Below are positions 1 through 7,903 of a stretch of DNA of 64,000 nucleotides, piece by piece (the stretch's first letter is position 1; every line of letters begins with the position of its first letter). Below the pieces are notes generated by a model. That model searched no databases, had not been told where the DNA came from, and saw nothing but the letters and a program-made list of their open reading frames with translations. Location of the stretch: positions 1 through 64,000 of the forward strand of contig NZ_JACCEM010000006.1 in NCBI RefSeq assembly GCF_013416525.1, in the 5' to 3' direction. A program made the translations under genes and the position numbers. The stretch is from Parapusillimonas granuli. GTDB taxonomy: Bacteria; Pseudomonadota; Gammaproteobacteria; Burkholderiales; Burkholderiaceae_B.

Positions 1-49
1 CGCCGATGATAGTGGACGTACGTCTGTGAAAGTAGGTCATCGTCAGGCT
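1..49 (+). rRNA. rrf: 5S ribosomal RNA, 3' end only
   Basis: The first 49 bases match the 3' half of a betaproteobacterial 5S rRNA as I know it: the GCCGATGATAGT block, then GTGAAAGTAGGTCATCG and the closing CAGGCT. The 5' part lies outside the window. An intrinsic terminator follows within 15 bases, as expected at the end of an rRNA operon. I recognise this from memory of the family and have not aligned it. Confidence 0.88.
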
Positions 50-57
50 CTTATACC

Positions 58-98
58 AAAAAACCCCCCAGCGACACATCGACTGGGGGGTTTTGCTT
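58..98 (+). terminator. Intrinsic terminator of the rRNA operon
   Basis: Perfect 8-bp stem: CCCCCCAG at 64-71 pairs with CTGGGGGG at 83-90 across an 11-base loop. An A-run precedes it and TTTT follows. It lies immediately after the 5S rRNA end. Confidence 0.9.
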
Positions 99-335
99 TG
101 AACGCGCCTGAACAGGGCACATGTCCGTCACGCCGCCCCGCGGTGCCTTCGCGCTGCCGCAGCGCCGACTATACAGTGTGATAAATTTCCGCTGTACAGT
201 TAGTTGGCTGTTGCCAGGCTGTATATTTTTCCCCTTTGGGGCTTGTGATAGCATCATTCGCACATTTTGCGCCGGCGCAATCCCCCGCGCCGCCGAATGC
301 GATGGTCGTCATAATGAAAATATTCCGGAGACTCT
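99..335. other. Intergenic region, rRNA terminator to ABC receptor gene
   Basis: 237 bases with no gene I can support. The AT-rich part around 165-245 probably holds the promoter of the following operon, but I see no convincing -35/-10 pair. A GGAG ribosome site at 327-330 serves the ATG at 336. Confidence 0.5.
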
Positions 336-1535
336 ATGAACAGACGTGACCTTTTGAAGCTTGGCGGGCTTGCGGCTCTGGCTTCCCCCTTGGGCATGAA
401 GCCGGCATTCGCCGCCGATCCCATTCTTTTCGGGGTTCCCAACCCCATGTCCGGCCCTTTCGCCGCCAACGGAAAATTCGCGCAGATGGGGGTCGAGCTC
501 TTCGTGGAGCATCACAAAACCCTGATCGGGCGTCCGGTCGGCTACAAGATCCTGGATACCCAGGGCAAGCCCGCAACCGCCATCCGGCAGGTGCAGGACT
601 TGTTCGAACAGCAGAAAGCCCGCTTCTTCGCCGGCGGGATCCTGTCCTCGGAAGCGCTGGCCATGGGCAAGGGGCTGGACAAGCTCGGCGGCATCTTCGT
701 CACCACCGCGGGCGCGGACGAAATCACCGGCAGCGATTGCAACCGGGCCACTTTCCGCTGGTCGGTGCCCACTTACGGCGCCATCCGCGAAACCGTCGGC
801 CCGCTGATCAAGCGCCACCCCGAAGCCAAGCGCTGGTACACCATCACCCCGCAGTACGTGTTCGGCGAAGGCCTGCTCACCGCCACCAAGAACATACTCA
901 AGGAAAACAAGCTCGAGCACGTGGGCAACAGCTACCATTCGCTGGACGAACGCGAGTTCAGCGGCTACCTGACCAACGCCATGGCGGCCAAGCCCGACGT
1001 CCTGCTGCTGCTGAACTTCGGCTCGCAAAGCTCGGAAGCCCTGCGCCAGGCGGTGAGCTTCGGCATGAAGAACAACACCATCATCCTGATGGCGTGGGCA
1101 TCGGGCCTGGAACAGTTCGAATCCCTGGGCGCCGATCTCTGCCAGGACGTGTATTTCGGCGTGCAATACTGGCATAGCATCGATTCCCCGCTCAACCACG
1201 AACTGGTCAAGCGCACGCGGGACAAATTCAAGATCAACCCGAACTACAGCCTGGCCGGCGCCTACATCCTGACCAAGATGATGGCCGACGGCATCGTCAA
1301 GGCCAATTCCACCGATGTACCGAAAGTGATTGCGGCCATGGAAGGCACCACCTATGATGGGCTGACCGGCAAAGAAACCATACGCAAGGAAGATCACCAG
1401 GTCATCAAGAACTACTACCTGCTCAAGGGCAAGGCCAAGGCGTCCATGAAAGACAAGGACGACTACTGCGACATCGTCCATGGCGGCCAGTCCTTCCTGA
1501 CACCCGAGCAGGCAGGCTGCAAGATGCCCGCCTGA
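336..1535 (+). CDS. ABC transporter substrate-binding protein, branched-chain amino acid/amide type
   Basis: 399-residue periplasmic receptor of the Peripla_BP_6 (LivJ/AmiC-like) family. The N-terminus has a twin-arginine-like start (NRRDLLKLGG) and a hydrophobic stretch ending in AFA near residue 26, so export, possibly by Tat, is likely. The mature part starts with the typical family phrase on a compound 'PNPMSGPFAANG'. It heads an operon with two LivH/LivM-type permeases and two LivG/LivF-type ATPases, so the system is complete. Ligand is unknown. The downstream amidohydrolases suggest an N-carbamoyl or N-acyl amino-acid derivative, which is inference. SD GGAG sits 5 bases before the ATG. 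Confidence 0.88.
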   Translation: MNRRDLLKLGGLAALASPLGMKPAFAADPILFGVPNPMSGPFAANGKFAQMGVELFVEHHKTLIGRPVGYKILDTQGKPATAIRQVQDLFEQQKARFFAGGILSSEALAMGKGLDKLGGIFVTTAGADEITGSDCNRATFRWSVPTYGAIRETVGPLIKRHPEAKRWYTITPQYVFGEGLLTATKNILKENKLEHVGNSYHSLDEREFSGYLTNAMAAKPDVLLLLNFGSQSSEALRQAVSFGMKNNTIILMAWASGLEQFESLGADLCQDVYFGVQYWHSIDSPLNHELVKRTRDKFKINPNYSLAGAYILTKMMADGIVKANSTDVPKVIAAMEGTTYDGLTGKETIRKEDHQVIKNYYLLKGKAKASMKDKDDYCDIVHGGQSFLTPEQAGCKMPA

Positions 1536-1541
1536 GTCCGC

Positions 1542-1601
1542 CCGGCATCGCGGCCCTTGGGCCCGCCCTCCCGCGGGGCGGCAGAAGGGCCGCGATGCCG
1601 G
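1542..1601 (+). other. Large intercistronic hairpin between receptor and permease genes
   Basis: Perfect 17-bp inverted repeat: 1542-1558 (CCGGCATCGCGGCCCTT) against 1585-1601, with a GC-rich 26-base centre that can fold further. It begins 6 bases after the receptor stop codon and has no T-run. Structures of this kind often protect the upstream message from 3' decay, so receptor would exceed permease; that role is inferred here. Confidence 0.75.
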
Positions 1602-1740
1602 ACTCCTTGGTTCCGTTGCGCATTTGCTTCGCACCGCGAGTCCGTGTGCCGGCCGCGCCGTCCCCGGCTTCGGGCGGCGCCGCGCAGGGTCCCAGGCGCT
1701 TCCGCGCGCCACAGCAAAAAGGTCAGGGTAGCGATCGACT

Positions 1741-2601
1741 ATGAATCTATATCTGCTGCAGTTGATTAACGGCATAGGCATCGGAATGATTTATTTCCTG
1801 CTGGCCGTGGGCTTGTCCATCGTGTTCGGTTTGTTGCGGTTCGTGAACTTCGCGCACGGTGCGTTTTACTTGATGGGCGCCTACGCCTGCTATGCGTTCA
1901 TGCAACTGGGAGGCAGCTTCTGGCTGGCGCTGCTGTTCGGGCCGGTGGTGGTGGGGTTTTGCGCCTGGGTGGCCGAGCGCCTGCTCCTGCGGCGCATCTA
2001 TGACTTGCCGCATGAATTCCACATTCTTTTCACGCTGGGGCTGGCCTGGGCCATACAGGAGCTCGTGATCCTGTATTGGGGGCCGGTGGGCGTGAACGTG
2101 TCGCCGCCCGCCGAGCTGAACGGCGTGGTCATGTGGGGCGCCTTCATCTATCCCAAGTACCGGATTTTCCTCATCGCGTTTTCGGCGCTGCTCGCCTTGG
2201 TCATCTGGCTGCTGCTGGAACGCACTCGCCTGGGCAGCATCATCCGCGCCGGCAGCGAGTCGCCCGAAATGGTGACGCTGCTGCGCATCAACGTCTACAA
2301 GATCTTCGGCCTGACCTTCGCGCTGGGCGCGGCCACCGCCGGGCTGGCGGGCGTGCTGGCGGCCCCCTTGCGGGGCGTCGAACCCTTCATGGGCATAGAG
2401 GCTCTGGCCGTCGCCTTCGTGGTGGTGGTCGTGGGCGGGATGGGTAGCTTCAGCGGCGCATTATTGGGAGGGCTGCTGGTGGGCATCGTGCAAAGCGTGA
2501 TGAGCACCCTGTGGCCCCAGGGCGCAAGCCTGATGATCTACGTGGCCATGGCGCTGGTGCTCTTGCTGCGTCCCGACGGCTTGATGGGGAGAAGCCAATG
2601 A
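1741..2601 (+). CDS. ABC transporter permease, LivH type
   Basis: 286-residue inner-membrane permease with about eight hydrophobic segments. It opens with the LivH-like 'LLQLINGIGIGMIYFLLAVG' and carries the family's EAA-like segment GGMGSFSGALLGGLLVG near residues 230-247. It pairs with the LivM-type permease downstream and shares an ATGA overlap with it. It lies 205 bases behind the receptor gene, separated by a strong hairpin. Substrate specificity follows the receptor and is unknown. Confidence 0.9.
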   Translation: MNLYLLQLINGIGIGMIYFLLAVGLSIVFGLLRFVNFAHGAFYLMGAYACYAFMQLGGSFWLALLFGPVVVGFCAWVAERLLLRRIYDLPHEFHILFTLGLAWAIQELVILYWGPVGVNVSPPAELNGVVMWGAFIYPKYRIFLIAFSALLALVIWLLLERTRLGSIIRAGSESPEMVTLLRINVYKIFGLTFALGAATAGLAGVLAAPLRGVEPFMGIEALAVAFVVVVVGGMGSFSGALLGGLLVGIVQSVMSTLWPQGASLMIYVAMALVLLLRPDGLMGRSQ

Positions 2602-3587
2602 TCTCATTCCTGAAAAACAACCGCTACCTGCTGATGGCGGTGGCGTCGGTCCTGATCCTGCCGGTGGCGCTCGCTTCAGGCTCGCTGGCTTCCGAAGTGC
2701 TCATCTTCGCGCTGGCGGCGCTGGGCTGCAACCTGCTGCTGGGCTATGCGGGGCTGCTGTCCTTCGGCCAGGGCATATTCTTCGGCATCGGCAGCTACAC
2801 GCTAGGCATTCTGCTCACGCGCACCGGCCTGCCCATGGCTTTCGTGCTGGTGCTGGCCATTGCCATGGGCGCGGCCGTAGCGGGGCTGGTGGGCTGGCTG
2901 GCCATCCGGCAGAAGGGCGTTTATTTCGTCATGCTCACCCTGGCCCTGACGCAGATGTTCTATTTCCTGGCCTATTCCACGCCCGAGCTGACCGGCGGCG
3001 ACAACGGGCTGCTCGACATCCCCATGCCGCCCCTGACGGTGCTCGGCTACACGGTGCTGCCGAACAAGACGGCCTGGGAATACTACAGCTTCGTCGCCAT
3101 TCTGTTCCTGCTGGCCTATTGGTCGCTGCAGCGCGTGGTCGACTCCATCTTCGGCCGCACCTTGCTCGCCATCCGCGACAACCCCGCCCGCGCCACGGCG
3201 CTGGGATACAACATCATCCATTTCAAGATGGTGGCCTTCATGCTGTCCGGCGCCATCACCGCGCTGGCCGGCGCGCTGTACGCGATGATGACGGGCATTG
3301 CGCCCCTGACCAGCATCAACTACCACATGAGCGAAGTCATCCTGCTGGTCACCGTGCTGGGCGGCACCGGCAAGCTCATCGCCTCGGTGCTGGGCGCGGC
3401 GTTCTACGTGATCGTGTCGGACTGGCTGTCGCATCTCTGGCCGCGCTGGCTGCTGCTGTTCGGGCTGCTGCTGATGGCGGTGAGCCTGTACATGCAGGGC
3501 GGCCTGTGGGGCGCCTTCAAGACGCTGGGCGAAATGTGGTCGCGGCCGCGCGGCGCCCGCAGCGAAGCCAAAAAGGAGGCGTCATGA
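2598..3587 (+). CDS. ABC transporter permease, LivM type
   Basis: 329-residue inner-membrane permease of the LivM family, with the characteristic 'LGYAGLLSFGQGIFFGIGSY' near residue 50 and 'GGTGKLIASVLGA' near residue 258. I place the start at the ATG that overlaps the upstream stop (ATGA, 2598-2601), which suits translational coupling. A longer in-frame extension into livH exists but reads as low-complexity sequence unlike the family. Confidence 0.9.
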   Translation: MISFLKNNRYLLMAVASVLILPVALASGSLASEVLIFALAALGCNLLLGYAGLLSFGQGIFFGIGSYTLGILLTRTGLPMAFVLVLAIAMGAAVAGLVGWLAIRQKGVYFVMLTLALTQMFYFLAYSTPELTGGDNGLLDIPMPPLTVLGYTVLPNKTAWEYYSFVAILFLLAYWSLQRVVDSIFGRTLLAIRDNPARATALGYNIIHFKMVAFMLSGAITALAGALYAMMTGIAPLTSINYHMSEVILLVTVLGGTGKLIASVLGAAFYVIVSDWLSHLWPRWLLLFGLLLMAVSLYMQGGLWGAFKTLGEMWSRPRGARSEAKKEAS

Positions 3588-4348
3588 GCCAGCCCATTCT
3601 GGATGCGAGGAACGTCGTCAAGCGCTACGGGCGGTTCCAGGCCTTGTCCGGCGTCGACCTGCGCGTCATGCGCAACACCATACATTCCGTCATCGGCCCC
3701 AACGGCGCGGGCAAGACCACGCTGTTCCACACCCTGACGGGCACGGTGCCGCTCACCGCCGGGTCCATTTCCTTCAACGGCAAGGAAGTCGGCGGCATGG
3801 CCGACCACGAACGCGTGCAGCTGGGCATGGCCCGCTCTTTCCAGGTGACCTCGCTGTTCCCGACCTTGACGGTGCGCGAGAACCTGCGGGTGGCGGCGCA
3901 AGGCATACAGCCGCGGAAGGCGCTGCATTTCTGGTCCAAGTCCTTGCTCCACGACGCCCATGCCGAGCTGATCGAGTCCATCCTGGCGCGGCTCGAACTC
4001 ACGCACTGCATCGACCGGGTCAGCAGCCAGCTGTCGCACGGCCAGCAGCGCCGCCTGGAAGTCGGCATGGCGCTCGCGGCCAAGCCGCAAATCATCTTCC
4101 TGGACGAACCCACGTCGGGCATGGGCATCGACGACATCGACGCCATGAAGGCCATCATCCAGGGCTTGCGCGCCGACCTGACCGTGGTGCTGATCGAGCA
4201 CAACATGGGCATCGTGATGGACATCTCCGACACCATCACGGTGATGCAGCTGGGCAGGGTGCTGGTCGAAGGCACGCCCGAGCAGGTCAAGAGCGACGAC
4301 CGCGTCCGCCAGGCCTACCTGGGCAACATGATTACAGGAGGCGGCTGA
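3584..4348 (+). CDS. ABC transporter ATP-binding protein, LivG type
   Basis: 254-residue cytoplasmic ATPase. Walker A GPNGAGKTT lies near residue 38, the signature is the LivG-like LSHGQQRRLEVGMAL, and Walker B is IIFLDEP. The start ATG overlaps the upstream stop (ATGA) and is preceded by AAAGGAGG, a strong ribosome site. The stop overlaps the next start (TGATG), so livH-livM-livG-livF form one tightly coupled unit. Confidence 0.92.
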   Translation: MSQPILDARNVVKRYGRFQALSGVDLRVMRNTIHSVIGPNGAGKTTLFHTLTGTVPLTAGSISFNGKEVGGMADHERVQLGMARSFQVTSLFPTLTVRENLRVAAQGIQPRKALHFWSKSLLHDAHAELIESILARLELTHCIDRVSSQLSHGQQRRLEVGMALAAKPQIIFLDEPTSGMGIDDIDAMKAIIQGLRADLTVVLIEHNMGIVMDISDTITVMQLGRVLVEGTPEQVKSDDRVRQAYLGNMITGGG

Positions 4349-5052
4349 TGCTGTTGAACGTCGAACATATCCACGCCTATTACGGGCAAAGCCATGTGAT
4401 CCAGGACGTCTCGCTGCAGGTCGGGGAAGGCGAGCTGGTGTGCCTGCTGGGCCGCAACGGGGCGGGCAAGTCCACCACCCTGAAAAGCATCATGGGCATC
4501 GTGCCGGCCCGCCAGGGCAGGATCACCTTCCGGGGCGAGGACATCACCGCGCTGCCCACTTATCGCATCTCGGGGCGCAACATCTGCTTCGTGCCCGAAC
4601 ACCGGGGCATATTCCGGCTGCTGACCGTGGAAGAAAACCTGAAGCTGGCCGCGCACAAGGGCTCGCGCTGGTCGCTCGACGACATCTACCGGATTTTCCC
4701 GCGCTTGAAAGAGCGGCGGCGCAACGGCGGCGGGCAGCTGTCGGGCGGCGAACAGCAGATGCTGGCCATCGGCCGCGCGCTGGTGAATTCGCCCGAACTG
4801 CTGATCCTGGACGAGCCGGTGGAAGGCCTGGCGCCGGTGATCGTCGAAGAGATCGTGGCCCAGCTCAAGCAGATACGCGGCAGCGGCATCGCCATCCTGC
4901 TGGTCGAGCAGAACCTGGAGGTCTGCACGCAGCTTGCCGATCGACACTATATTCTGGAAAGCGGCCGCGTTGTGTACCATGGGGACAACGCGGCATTCAT
5001 GGCCGACGCCGAAGTGAAAGACAAATACCTGGGCGTGGGCGTCGCCGACTGA
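4348..5052 (+). CDS. ABC transporter ATP-binding protein, LivF type
   Basis: 234-residue ATPase with Walker A GRNGAGKST, signature LSGGEQQMLAIGRAL and Walker B LLILDEP. Length and the VPEHRGIF phrase fit LivF. It is the second ATPase of the importer, paired with the LivG-type subunit whose gene it overlaps by one base. The two hydrolase genes follow at 34 and 18 bases, so they are probably cotranscribed. Confidence 0.92.
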   Translation: MLLNVEHIHAYYGQSHVIQDVSLQVGEGELVCLLGRNGAGKSTTLKSIMGIVPARQGRITFRGEDITALPTYRISGRNICFVPEHRGIFRLLTVEENLKLAAHKGSRWSLDDIYRIFPRLKERRRNGGGQLSGGEQQMLAIGRALVNSPELLILDEPVEGLAPVIVEEIVAQLKQIRGSGIAILLVEQNLEVCTQLADRHYILESGRVVYHGDNAAFMADAEVKDKYLGVGVAD

Positions 5053-5086
5053 CGCGCCGCGGCGCCATTTTCATATCGAGGCAAAC

Positions 5087-6349
5087 ATGGACACCACCGT
5101 AATACCGACCGCCGCCCTGCGCATCGACGCGCAGCGCTTGTGGGATTCCCTGATGTCGCTCGCGCGCATCGGCGCCACCGCCAAGGGCGGCGTGTGCCGG
5201 CTGGCGCTCACTGACCTGGACCGGCAGGGCCGCGACCTGTTCACGCAATGGGCCAAGGAAGCCGGCTGCGCCGTCCGGGTCGACGAGATCGGCAACATCT
5301 TCGCCCGGCGGGCGGGAACGGACGACGCCTTGCCTCCCGTCATGACCGGCAGCCACATCGACACCCAGCCGACGGGCGGCAAGTTCGACGGCAACTACGG
5401 CGTGCTGGCGGGCCTGGAAGTCATCCGCCGGCTCAACGACGCGGGCGTGCGCACGCGGGCGCCCATCGAGGTCGCCGTCTGGACGAACGAAGAAGGGTCG
5501 CGCTTCGTGCCGGTCATGATGGGTTCGGGCGTGTTCGTGGGTGCATTCGGCCTGCAGGACGTCCTGGCGCAGAAAGACACCGAAGGCAAGAGCGTGGGCG
5601 ACGAACTCCGCAAGATCGGCTATGCCGGCACGGAAAAGGCGGCGCATTTCCCCATCAAGGCCTACTTCGAGGCGCACATCGAGCAAGGGCCGGTGCTGGA
5701 GGCGTCCGGCACGGTCATCGGCGTGGTCGCCGGCGCGCTCGGCCAGCGCTGGTACGACGTCGTGGTCACCGGCATGGAAGCCCACGCCGGCCCGACGCCC
5801 ATGGAATTGCGCAAAGACGCCTTGCTCGCCGCCGCCGGGCTGATCCAGGGCGTCAACCGGATCGCCCTGAACCATGCGCCCCATGCCCGCGCCACCGTCG
5901 GCTGGATAAACGCCCATCCCAATTCGCGCAACGTGATCCCGGGCGCCGTGAAGTTCAGCGTGGACTTGCGCGCCGCCTCCGACGACGTCCTCACCGCCAT
6001 GGACGGCGAGCTCAAGGCCTTGTGCGACGCGCTGCGGGGCGAAGGCCGGGTCGAGGTCGGGCTGGAGCAGGTCGTGTATTTCCCGCCGCAGCCTTTTCAC
6101 GACGAACAGGTCGGGGCGGTGCGGCGGGCGGCCGCGCGCCTGGGGTATTCGCACCAGGACATCGTCAGCGGCGCGGGGCACGACGCGGTGTATCTCGCGC
6201 GGGTCACGCCCACGGCCATGATCTTCATTCCGTGCAAGGACGGAATCAGCCACAACGAAATCGAGGACGCCCTGCCCGAGCACATCGAGGCGGGCTGCAA
6301 TGTGCTGTTGCAAGCCATGCTGGAGCAAGCCGGCGTCGCCGCGTCATAG
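5087..6349 (+). CDS. M20-family amidohydrolase (N-carbamoyl-L-amino-acid hydrolase/allantoate amidohydrolase type)
   Basis: 420 residues, the usual length of the Zn-dependent hydantoinase/carbamoylase family. Visible metal and substrate motifs are GSHIDTQPTGGKFDG (residues 85-99), WTNEEGSRF (near 131), EAHIEQGPVLE (near 198) and GAGHDAVY near the end. Such enzymes split ureido or amide bonds of N-carbamoyl amino acids, allantoate or ureidoglycine. Its place behind a receptor-dependent importer suggests cytoplasmic processing of the imported compound. Exact substrate cannot be read from the sequence. Confidence 0.85.
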   Translation: MDTTVIPTAALRIDAQRLWDSLMSLARIGATAKGGVCRLALTDLDRQGRDLFTQWAKEAGCAVRVDEIGNIFARRAGTDDALPPVMTGSHIDTQPTGGKFDGNYGVLAGLEVIRRLNDAGVRTRAPIEVAVWTNEEGSRFVPVMMGSGVFVGAFGLQDVLAQKDTEGKSVGDELRKIGYAGTEKAAHFPIKAYFEAHIEQGPVLEASGTVIGVVAGALGQRWYDVVVTGMEAHAGPTPMELRKDALLAAAGLIQGVNRIALNHAPHARATVGWINAHPNSRNVIPGAVKFSVDLRAASDDVLTAMDGELKALCDALRGEGRVEVGLEQVVYFPPQPFHDEQVGAVRRAAARLGYSHQDIVSGAGHDAVYLARVTPTAMIFIPCKDGISHNEIEDALPEHIEAGCNVLLQAMLEQAGVAAS

Positions 6350-6367
6350 ACAGCCAGGATCGTCGCA

Positions 6368-7903
6368 ATGAAAGTATTGATCGCCCGACTCAACCACGAG
6401 ACCAACACGTTTTCTCCGGTGCCCACCCCCTTGTCCGCCTTCGGCGACCACGGCCCCGATTACGGCGCGGACGCATACAAGGCGAACAAGGGCGCGGTCA
6501 CGGCCATGGGCGCGTTCATCGATCTCGCCGAATCCTGGGGCGCCGAGATCGTGACGCCGCTCTCGGCCACCGCCTATCCCAGCGGCCCGGTCGACGCGCA
6601 AGCCTATCGGTCCATGTGCCAATGCATCGTCGATGCCGCGCCCGGTTGCGACGCACTCATGCTGGACCTGCACGGCGCCATGGTGGTGCGGGACACGGAC
6701 GACGGCGAAGGCGATCTGCTCGAACGGCTGCGCACCGCCTGTCCCGGCGTGCCCATCGCCGTGTCGCTGGACCTGCATGGCAACGTCACCCAGAAAATGA
6801 TCGACCATGCCGACATCATCACCGGGTTCAAGACCTATCCGCATACCGATATGTACGAGTCCGGCGAGCTGGCCGGGCGCATCCTGTGGCGGATGCTGCA
6901 AACCGGCCGGAAGCCGGCGCTCGCCTGGCGGCAACTGCCGCTGATGACCCACACGCTGAAGAGCTCCACGCAGGCGCCCGCGATGCGGGCGGCCGTCGAC
7001 AGGGCCATCGAACTGGAGCGGCAGGACGGCATTTACGCCGTCACCGTCATGGCCGGCTTTGCGCTGGCGGACATCCCGGCGCCGTGCCTCAGCGTGCTCG
7101 CCGTGGCCCGCGACCAGGAATCGGCCCAGTCGGCGGCGGACGCCCTGGCGCGGCAGATCTGGGACAGCCGCGAAGGCTTCGTCTACGTCAGCCCCAGCCT
7201 CCGGGACTCGGTGAGCCGGGCCAAGGCCATGGCCGAAATCGCAGGGGCGCAGGAAGGCTGCGGCAACCCGGACGGCCCGGTGCTGCTGCTCGACCACAGC
7301 GACAACTGCATGTCGGGCGGCACCTGCGACACCATGGACGTGCTGCAAGAGGCGCTGGCACAGGGTCTGCGGGACATCGCCGTGGGGCCGCTGTGCGATC
7401 CGGAGGCGGTCGATGCCATGTTCAAGGCCGGCGAAGGCGCGACGATCACGCTGCCCCTGGGCAACAAGCGGCCGCTGACCAGCCTGGGCATCACCAAGAC
7501 TCCGCCCGTGCTCGCCGGCACGGTGCGGCGGCTGGGCGACGGCGAATACGTCATTTCCGGCCCCACCTACCGGGGCATGAAATGCGGCATGGGCCGCACG
7601 GCCCTGTTCGCCGTCGACGGCGCCGAGATCGTGGTCACAGAGAAAACCCACGAGCCCTGGGACCTCGGCGTGTTCACCTGCGTGGGGGTGGACCCGGCGT
7701 CCCGGTCTTATGTGCTGCTCAAGTCGCGCATGTATTGCCGCCCGGTGTTCTTCCCCATCGCCCGCGGCTACGTCGAGTGCGACAGCCAGGGCGTGACGAG
7801 CTCCAACTACGATCTCTTTCCCTTCCGCAAGGTGGTCCGGCCGGTGTACCCGCTGGATCGGGACGCCCGGCCGCCGGCTATGCCAGCGCGCGCCGCAGAA
7901 TGA
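6368..7903 (+). CDS. M81-family metallopeptidase (MlrC-like)
   Basis: 511 residues, fitting the M81 family, named for microcystin-degrading MlrC. The N-terminus ARLNHETNTFSP and the mid-protein LDLHGAM and SLDLHGNV segments are typical, as is LLDHSDNCMSGGTCDT. Most members are not microcystinases and work on small amides or peptides of unknown identity. It ends the importer operon and overlaps, tail to tail, the last 26 bases of the leftward dehydrogenase gene. Confidence 0.85.
   Translation: MKVLIARLNHETNTFSPVPTPLSAFGDHGPDYGADAYKANKGAVTAMGAFIDLAESWGAEIVTPLSATAYPSGPVDAQAYRSMCQCIVDAAPGCDALMLDLHGAMVVRDTDDGEGDLLERLRTACPGVPIAVSLDLHGNVTQKMIDHADIITGFKTYPHTDMYESGELAGRILWRMLQTGRKPALAWRQLPLMTHTLKSSTQAPAMRAAVDRAIELERQDGIYAVTVMAGFALADIPAPCLSVLAVARDQESAQSAADALARQIWDSREGFVYVSPSLRDSVSRAKAMAEIAGAQEGCGNPDGPVLLLDHSDNCMSGGTCDTMDVLQEALAQGLRDIAVGPLCDPEAVDAMFKAGEGATITLPLGNKRPLTSLGITKTPPVLAGTVRRLGDGEYVISGPTYRGMKCGMGRTALFAVDGAEIVVTEKTHEPWDLGVFTCVGVDPASRSYVLLKSRMYCRPVFFPIARGYVECDSQGVTSSNYDLFPFRKVVRPVYPLDRDARPPAMPARAAE

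Noticed and set aside
309-1781. Long leftward open frame (490 codons) opposite the ABC receptor gene
   Set aside because: It mirrors a real gene in GC-rich DNA; the translation is rich in Arg, His, Gly and Ala without family features.
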